A stretch of DNA of 64,000 nt from Mytilinidion resinicola (taxonomy: Eukaryota; Ascomycota; Dothideomycetes; Mytilinidiales; Mytilinidiaceae). The DNA is taken from NCBI RefSeq assembly GCF_010093595.1, contig NW_022985437.1, forward strand, positions 1 through 64,000, given 5' to 3'. Below, in pieces: positions 57,758 to 64,000 of the stretch (position 1 is its first letter; every line of letters begins with the position of its first letter). Position numbers and translations under genes: made by a program. A model generated the notes under the pieces. It ran no database searches, was not told where the DNA came from, and saw only the letters and a program-made list of their open reading frames with translations.

Positions 57758-59260
57758 TCATCGTCCGATCTCGTTGTCGTCTGAGAATGGGCTCTGGGTT
57801 CGGTGGGACGTCTTGCTTGTGCGTTTGGAGGAGTGGTCCTCGGTGATAGTCTCGAGGCCGCTGGGACTCAAGATGCTTGAGCGGGAGAACTGTCGCTGAG
57901 GTGGGTCGGGGCTCGCAGAGTCGGCAAAGGGACCTTGATTTATCCCGGGTGTGTCCTGGATCACGGTGATTTCTGAATCGCGCGGGTTGGATCCCTCTCG
58001 GAGGAGGCTTCGGCGAGCACGTGAGTGGTCGTCAGAGTCGGATTCCGTTTCGGAGTCTAGGCTTCCAGATTGGCGAGCGCGGGAGTGGCCAACGGTGGAC
58101 TCTGATTCTGCTACAGATACAGCGGTTGGTGGTCTCACTGTTGTCGCGCTTCGGGAGTCCGAAGATGTGGAGGAGGAACTTGGCGTGGTCACCAGCGCTG
58201 GCTTAGCCTTCCTGGTGATGTTGAGAGCAGTGGGCTTGGCTATCGTCCCCATACTCCGGATGGAGCCTGATGGACTGACCGAGGACGAGCTGCCCATGCC
58301 TGGCATCTGAAATCGCACAGGAGCGGCCAGGTGCTTCTGCTCAATTTGGGGCACTGGAGGAGTCTCATAGCCGGGCGTTTCCGATGGGCTGCCAGATCCG
58401 CTCGACTTGACACTGACAACTGCTGCCTTTCCACGAACTATGGTCTGCGCGGGGAGAGGAGATACGATGGCATTGTTCCGGTAGATTGTGGTAGCAACAC
58501 TGGAGCGCTGGAGACTGGGTGTAATGCTCGTGCGAGCATAGCTACTGCGTCCATCGGTCAACCCTGAGTACGTAGAGTCGCGCAGCTCGCCTGGAAGGAA
58601 GAAATGCTGGTCTTCCATCGAGTACGGACTGCTGAGAGCGGTTGAAGGAGATGTGGCGGAAGGGATCGGAGGAACGGGAGGGACGAGAAGATCCGGAGAT
58701 CCGGGGCCTGAGCGATTAGTGACTCCGGGAATGTAGGCGATCTGGATGATGTTCGAGGCTCGAGTGAGGACGGAAGAGGCCATGGAGGCCACCGTGTGTG
58801 TCGATGCCCGTGCCGATCGTCGTGAAGCAAAGTCGTTCTGGTCGTTCTTCTCAGCCGGAACGTCAACCTCCTGCCACTGCCCTTCCTGGTTCTTCTGTCG
58901 CCGGCCCTTGAGGCAGAACTTCCAGACAATAAAGAGAATGATGGCGAGAAATGCGAGTCCTCCGACGACACCTCCTGCAATGGCACCGACGTTCGGGCCG
59001 CTCGACTTCTGGGGAGGGGTGTTTGTAGGATCGACGGTCTGCTGGATGCAGGTGGTTGACGCGCAGGCTCCGCAGCTGTATGGGGTTTGGGCGCATATCT
59101 GGCCGCTGGGGCAGTCGGGACATGAGGGCGACTGGTCGGTAGGACACTGGACGCAGCGCCGGAAGATGGTACGGAGGGTATACTCGACGTCTACAAACAA
59201 GTCAGCATGCGAGAGGGTGCGATGGACGGGGACAGACTGACTCTCGCGATTGAGCGCCAT
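57758..59260 (-). CDS. Opy2-type membrane anchor protein (HOG/MAPK pathway)
   Basis: A 19-nt first exon (59260-59242) is best joined to 59190-57758 across a 51-nt intron (GTCAGT donor, GCTGAC branch, TGTAG acceptor), giving 483 aa. The frame is also open without splicing (500 aa). Next comes an extracellular Cys-rich segment, CVQCPTDQSPSCPDCPSGQI, then a C-x2-C and a further Cys, matching the Opy2 domain. One membrane helix follows (VGAIAGGVVGGLAFLAIILF). The cytoplasmic tail is about 380 residues, Ser/Thr/Pro-rich with many potential MAPK and PKA sites. In yeast, Opy2 recruits Ste50 to the membrane for osmotic and filamentation signalling. The same role is inferred here. Confidence 0.85.
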   Translation of the reverse strand: MALNRESQSVPVHRTLSHADLFVDVEYTLRTIFRRCVQCPTDQSPSCPDCPSGQICAQTPYSCGACASTTCIQQTVDPTNTPPQKSSGPNVGAIAGGVVGGLAFLAIILFIVWKFCLKGRRQKNQEGQWQEVDVPAEKNDQNDFASRRSARASTHTVASMASSVLTRASNIIQIAYIPGVTNRSGPGSPDLLVPPVPPIPSATSPSTALSSPYSMEDQHFFLPGELRDSTYSGLTDGRSSYARTSITPSLQRSSVATTIYRNNAIVSPLPAQTIVRGKAAVVSVKSSGSGSPSETPGYETPPVPQIEQKHLAAPVRFQMPGMGSSSSVSPSGSIRSMGTIAKPTALNITRKAKPALVTTPSSSSTSSDSRSATTVRPPTAVSVAESESTVGHSRARQSGSLDSETESDSDDHSRARRSLLREGSNPRDSEITVIQDTPGINQGPFADSASPDPPQRQFSRSSILSPSGLETITEDHSSKRTSKTSHRTQSPFSDDNEIGR

Positions 59261-61504
59261 GGCGGCGGCGTGTCGCGGGCAGGGAGGATCGACGGTGGTG
59301 TATTAGGAGGGGAGGATGTCCAGGTGGTGGACAGAAGCCTGGGTGCTGCGGCGACAGACTAGCAGGCGGTACGGTGAAGAAGAAAATGAACGTGTACCGC
59401 GCAAGAGCGGCGGTGCGACTCAGGCGACGACGGTGATGGGACAAAGGAGGGCGGCGCTTGAGCGGGTCGAGGCCAGACGAATGGAAGGCGGCAGCCGGAA
59501 GAGTGCCGCGTAACAACGGGCGAAGAGAAGGTAGGGCAGCGAAGTAACGAGCGACAAGAGAAGCTGGGTGGACCAGTTGCACAGCGGAAGAGGAGGGCGG
59601 TGTTGAAGATTGGGTGGTGGTGAAGGGCTCTTGGGCGCTCCTTTGCACGGCAGGCCCCCGGTGAAATGGCGCTGTGCTAGTCAGGGCAGCACGGTCCGCA
59701 GTGTTTCGAGACAAAGAGCACTCTGGGCCCTGGGTGTGCGCAAAGCCGTGATGGCACAAAGCGACAGACAATGCAGTAGGTAAACGGCGACAAGCACAGC
59801 GGCAGCGGACCAGAATGTCGCGCGTCTGGATGAGGGCGACTCTGGGGCCATGCTGATGGCTGCGCGGCCTCATGCACCCCATCGGCGCCAGAGCAGACTC
59901 GTTCGTGCACTGCTCGAAGCAGCTAGCCGGCGGAAACGCCCTCAGCGCCCGTCGTATTCTCGAAACCACACGGGGAGCCGGCAGTTCGGCCATCAGATCG
60001 TGCGCTTCAACACCACATCCACCGCAAGATACACCTATCGCCAGCTCCCCTCGTGCGCGATTGCATTCCTGCTGTGTAGCACCAGCAATCTACGGACCCC
60101 GCGTGCCGGGCCTTGGTCCCTGTCCAGCTGTCTGGTGCTCAGCCGCGAGACCTTATTGGCAGACACACCCCCATCCTCCGCTGCGCTCTACCTTTGTACC
60201 TGGGCCAATATAACGGATATCTGCGCTTCGACCGACTCTTAGTGTGGCTGCCGAGCGTATCCTGTCAAAATCTCTTATCCTTGCCATTAATACGTTTCCA
60301 TCTGCATATCTCCCGTTCTATCTCTCTCCGAGCCGAGATGCCTTGTCCTTCGCTGATGGACGCCCGACGAGTCCTGCGACTGCTGCGCCGCTGAAGGAGC
60401 AGCCAAGGCCGTCTGTTGGATGCCGCCCTTCTTGGCAGGTGTTGAGTTTGCGTGCATGGTGCAAGCCTGCCCTTAGCATCGCTAATATTCCATTCCTTTT
60501 GTTTCAAGTCAGCGCTCTAGCCTTGCTACTGGGCACTTTTCAGAAATGGAGCCATTTCCATTATATCTCATCTGCACGGTCGTAGCGGACGTGGCGCCCT
60601 GAAAGGCCTTCCGCCGAGCTGACTACAACACCACGCTGCGACCTGCTGGCCTGTGTGGAGAAGGCTCATTTCCATCCTGACCACTGACATTGCTTTATCT
60701 CGACATTACCAATACCACCCAGACAGGACAGCCTCGTAGCACGAATGGAGTATAGCGATTCGTCGCGTGGGCTGCTGCTGCAATCATGGATGTCGTCCTT
60801 TGGCTGCCGTCCTTTGGCTGCATGTTGCATTCGGTATGACTGCCAAGTATCATCTCATCACCCTTTAGCCATCCCTATTCTGTTTTCGGTATGCTCCAGC
60901 TCGTAGGTACGGCTTGCGCGTAGTTTCTCCCTTCATCCTTAACATAGAATCAGGCAACTCGCTCTTCTCGGTTTATAATTCAATCGAAGCCCGAGCGTGC
61001 CCTGACATGCACACCGTTAACGTGCACTTCATGTCACGTCATATTCTAAGTGCAAGGTACTCGAAATTTCTGTTTCATGCTTCTTACTCAATTTAAAGCC
61101 TTTAAAAATTACTATATCTCAACGAGATCGATCACCACTCATAACCCATTGGATGTGGCTACTTTCCTCACGACCAGATCTTATGAACTCGGATAGGAGT
61201 TTCAATCTTGGCCGACGCAAGTCATACCCATATCATCATAGTTATTGAATGTGGAGGAGAAGCTGTGATCTGTAGGTTTGGGTATGTAAACAGATTGCGG
61301 TCCAATGATGACCTAGACAAGCCTCGCTGAACACTATTGGATATGATTGTTATACCAAAAAGCCGCCTGCGTTGAACACCGGTGACCAGCCCCCCGCCAT
61401 TCTTGGCAGATGAAGCGTGAACCCCGCGAGAATTTTCTTTGGCTCAGCAACTCAAAAGCACCTTGCCCACATGAGCCCCTGGGCTTGATCTCTAAAATCG
61501 CAGT
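59261..61504. other. Intergenic, 2.2 kb, divergent promoters
   Basis: A 263-codon minus-strand frame at 59202-59993 is Arg/Pro/His-rich, has no domain and overlaps the Opy2 first exon, so it is more likely part of a long leader. No RNA gene is recognised. Confidence 0.45.
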
Positions 61505-64000
61505 ATGGAAGCTGTCGCTGCTATCGCCTCGATAGGGCAGCTTACCCAACTCAGCGCCCAAATTCTGGCCGGGGGGTATGGCTACCTTGCGAAGGTCGCG
61601 AGAGCCCCGTCCGAAGTGAGCGAACTGTTGACGGAAGCTGCTGCGATAAACGGTTTGCTTGGGCATCTTCAACAACTGTCGGAGTCCTCTTCCGCTCAAG
61701 ACGATCCTTTGAAGTCTTTATCCAAGGTCGGCGTGTTCAAAGAATGTTATGAGCTTCTGAGCCTTGTCAAACGCGCTCTCGAGGCTTGCGAACAGATCCA
61801 CGGGAAAGATTTGAAGAACGTCGGACGCAGGCTTCTTTGGCCGTTCAAGGAGCGGGAAACCAAAGATGCACTACAGCGCTTCGCTCGGTTGAGAGGACTT
61901 CTTTCTACGGCAATGATGGCGAACTCTGCGTGAGCAACCCGTTTGTGAAACAAGTGCGTGTTGACTAATGTTGACCAGGCAAGCGCTTCGGCGAATTGAA
62001 AATATCCAAGAGGCCATAAATAGCCAGGTGAACGATTTGTCGAACCAGGTGGCGAGTCACCTAGATCAAGAAGAACTGCGCAAACTAGACGTCTGGCTAG
62101 GTCCGTCATTTCCAGCCAACACGTATAAGAAGCTCGAAAATGTGCTTCTAGTCCGACAGCGTGGCACTGGGTCCTGGCTGTTGAATTCGAAGTTCTTCCG
62201 GGGGTGGACAATTTCATCGGGAGGCTTGCTATGGGTGAAAGGATTGCGTATGTCAAGTCGAAAGTCTTGAATCTTGCTCTCGTTATTGACTGTCAATTGC
62301 AGCTGGATCTGGAAAGACTGTTCTTTGGTAAGTTCGTACAGCCGTTCGTCCCCTTTCATTATCATTTTCGCTGAACAAATCACAGCTCAACCGTGATTGA
62401 GAATCTTCTTGGTACTGCCAAAAGTTCCAAGATAGCAGTACTCTTCTTCTTTGGCGATTATCGAGACGAAAAAAAGTCAGCGACAACCGGTTTCGTACAG
62501 TGTCTTACACGTCAGCTTTTGAGACAATCCCCAGAATGCCAGCAGAAGACTCGCATAATCCAGAAGCAAAAGTCCAAGGACTTTGACTGTGGGCCTACCA
62601 ACGCCGATTGCCTTACGATGATGAAGTCCGGGATCCTGTCTTTGGAGCGCACTTTCATCGTCGTGGATGCGCTCGACGAGGTGTCGGACAAGGAGTCCAT
62701 ATCTAAAATGCTTAAAGATATTTTAGAAATGTCAGTTTCATCATCGGAGAAAGGTGAAAGAACACCTGCTGTAAACGTGTTGGTGGCGAGCCGGGCCGAC
62801 GCTATTGTCGACCGCATTCTTCGGCCTCTGAGACCGTACATCCTCACACTAGAGGTCGGCAGTCGCCAGGATATTGAACAGTTTGTTGAGGCAGAAATCG
62901 AAGTGCGAATTCTTTCCCGCAAGCTGAAACTGCGGAACACGAGTCTTGGGCAAGAAATAAAGGAAAAGATATTAAGCCGAGCCGGGACGTTAGTATTTCC
63001 CTCTTCAACGATATGAACCGAACTTATCGTACTAGATTTCTTCAAGCAAGGCTCCAGCTGGATAGTTTGTCAGCGTTGATGACAGACAGAGAAATCAAAG
63101 TCGCTATACAAAACCTGCCAGACGGTCTTGAAGCAACCTACGAAAAGATACTAGCGACGTCGATAGATAGGTATCCAGGACGTCTACAAGACATCAAAAC
63201 TCTTCTTCAATGGCTAGTCGCAAGCGAAGAGCTTATGTCCATATCCTCGCTATCCGAAGTCATTGCTGTGCGACCAGGGGATACGTCCCTAGACGTTGAT
63301 GCTGTCCCTACAGATCCAAATGACATTCTAGAGCCGATTTGGCAGTTGCTGGTTATCGAACACCTACACGGGGATGCAGAGCCTCGAGTGAGATTCTTGC
63401 ACTTCTCTATAAGAGAATATCTATGCTCCCAAGCAATACGACAGGGCCGTGCTAAGGACCTCTACATCAACCGGACCGAAGCCCAGGAAAAGCTTGCGGA
63501 GACTTGTCTACAGTATATCTCATTCGAAAACATGGGCATTTTGGTTCCCGACATTGCCAATCAGATATTCGAAACTTCGCAAGACATCGATGCAAGACTT
63601 CCTCCGCCACAGCCCTTTACACCATCTCTTCTGAGATACGCAGCAGCTTACTGGCATCGACACTTTTGGAAATGTAGCAACCTCATCGACGATCTCGAGT
63701 CTTTCATGAAGCGCATCGGACCCCGACTAGCGTGGTTTCTATACCCTGACCAGCATGCTTCTATCTATCAGCTTTGGGAAGCCGTCCTGAAAGCGTATGA
63801 CTTCAAGATCAAATACTACAAGAGCACTACCTCACCACTCTACTTTGCCATTCGCTTCGGCCTAGATGATATCGTTGACGTCCTTCTTCCCAAATTTCCG
63901 AACATCAATTGCCACTTCTCAGATAAATACACGCCGCTCGTATGCGCTGTACGCTACAACCACATCAGCCTTGTTCGTAAGCTTATCGATCCGCGAGTTG
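61505..64000 (+). CDS. NACHT-ankyrin NLR-like protein, truncated by window end
   Basis: Exons 61505-61929, 61979-62247, 62303-62327, 62386-62988 and 63036 onward join in frame and stay open to 64000. Exon 3 is only 25 nt. Residues 1 to about 140 form a helical N-terminal domain (MEAVAAIASIGQLTQLSAQI) of the kind found before fungal NACHT domains. The NACHT has Walker A LPGSGKT (residues 231-237, split by intron 2) and Walker B FIVVDALDEV (about 330-339). FLHFSIREYL follows, typical of the winged-helix part. The first ankyrin-like unit (TSPLYFAIRFGLDDIVDVLL) begins near the edge. Such STAND proteins act in fungal non-self sensing and cell death. Repeat number and C-terminus are outside the window. 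Confidence 0.87.

Noticed and set aside
59202..59993. 263-codon minus-strand frame upstream of Opy2
   Set aside because: Arg/Pro/His-rich with no domain, overlaps the first Opy2 exon in another frame, and fits a GC-rich leader.

Overview
This is a stretch of a filamentous ascomycete (Pezizomycotina) nuclear genome. The evidence is short spliceosomal introns (about 35-100 nt, a few near 215 nt) with GTAAGT-like donors and CTAAC/CTGAC-like branch sites just before the acceptor, plus protein families typical of that group: HET, HeLo, NACHT-ankyrin, WSC, Opy2, DUF3425 bZIP, DUF7924 and F-box proteins. I cannot fix the class or genus from the sequence alone. Exon models below were read by eye and checked for frame continuity at each junction; no alignment was run.

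Layout. 0-12 kb is gene-poor and degraded. It holds a non-autonomous hAT element with an 8-bp target duplication (767-1498), an inverted-repeat element with another insertion inside it (2536-3259), a broken kinase gene (3803-4986), a DUF7924 PD-(D/E)xK-like gene (5708-7486), two decayed reading frames (8233-8838 and 9419-10436) and a frameshifted coiled-coil gene (10953-11590). 12-21 kb carries a coiled-coil gene, a large secreted repeat protein, an alpha/beta-hydrolase and a bZIP/DUF3425 factor. 21-28 kb has an F-box gene with one in-frame TAG, a HeLo domain fused to a Rho-like GTPase, and a Q-rich/GGGH-repeat protein. 29-35 kb is conserved: an ING-PHD chromatin protein and a Gfd2/YDR514C-type RNase-H-fold protein with an RGG tail. 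35-47 kb is again degraded, with HET, phosphotransferase-like and GNAT pseudogenes, three small inverted-repeat elements and one intact membrane-protein gene. 47.6-59.3 kb is dense and intact: a peroxidase with four WSC domains, an OTU deubiquitinase, a TPMT-type methyltransferase, an MFS transporter and an Opy2-type membrane anchor. A NACHT-ankyrin NLR-like gene starts at 61505 and runs off the right edge.

How it fits together. The window alternates between housekeeping blocks and accessory blocks. The accessory blocks contain several families used in fungal non-self recognition and regulated cell death (HeLo, HET, NACHT-ankyrin), and most of their members are broken by stops, frameshifts or lost splice acceptors. 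The most unusual architecture is the HeLo plus Rho-like GTPase fusion at 24-25.8 kb. Its nucleotide-binding motifs are degenerate, and the intron before its switch II region has no usable in-frame acceptor.
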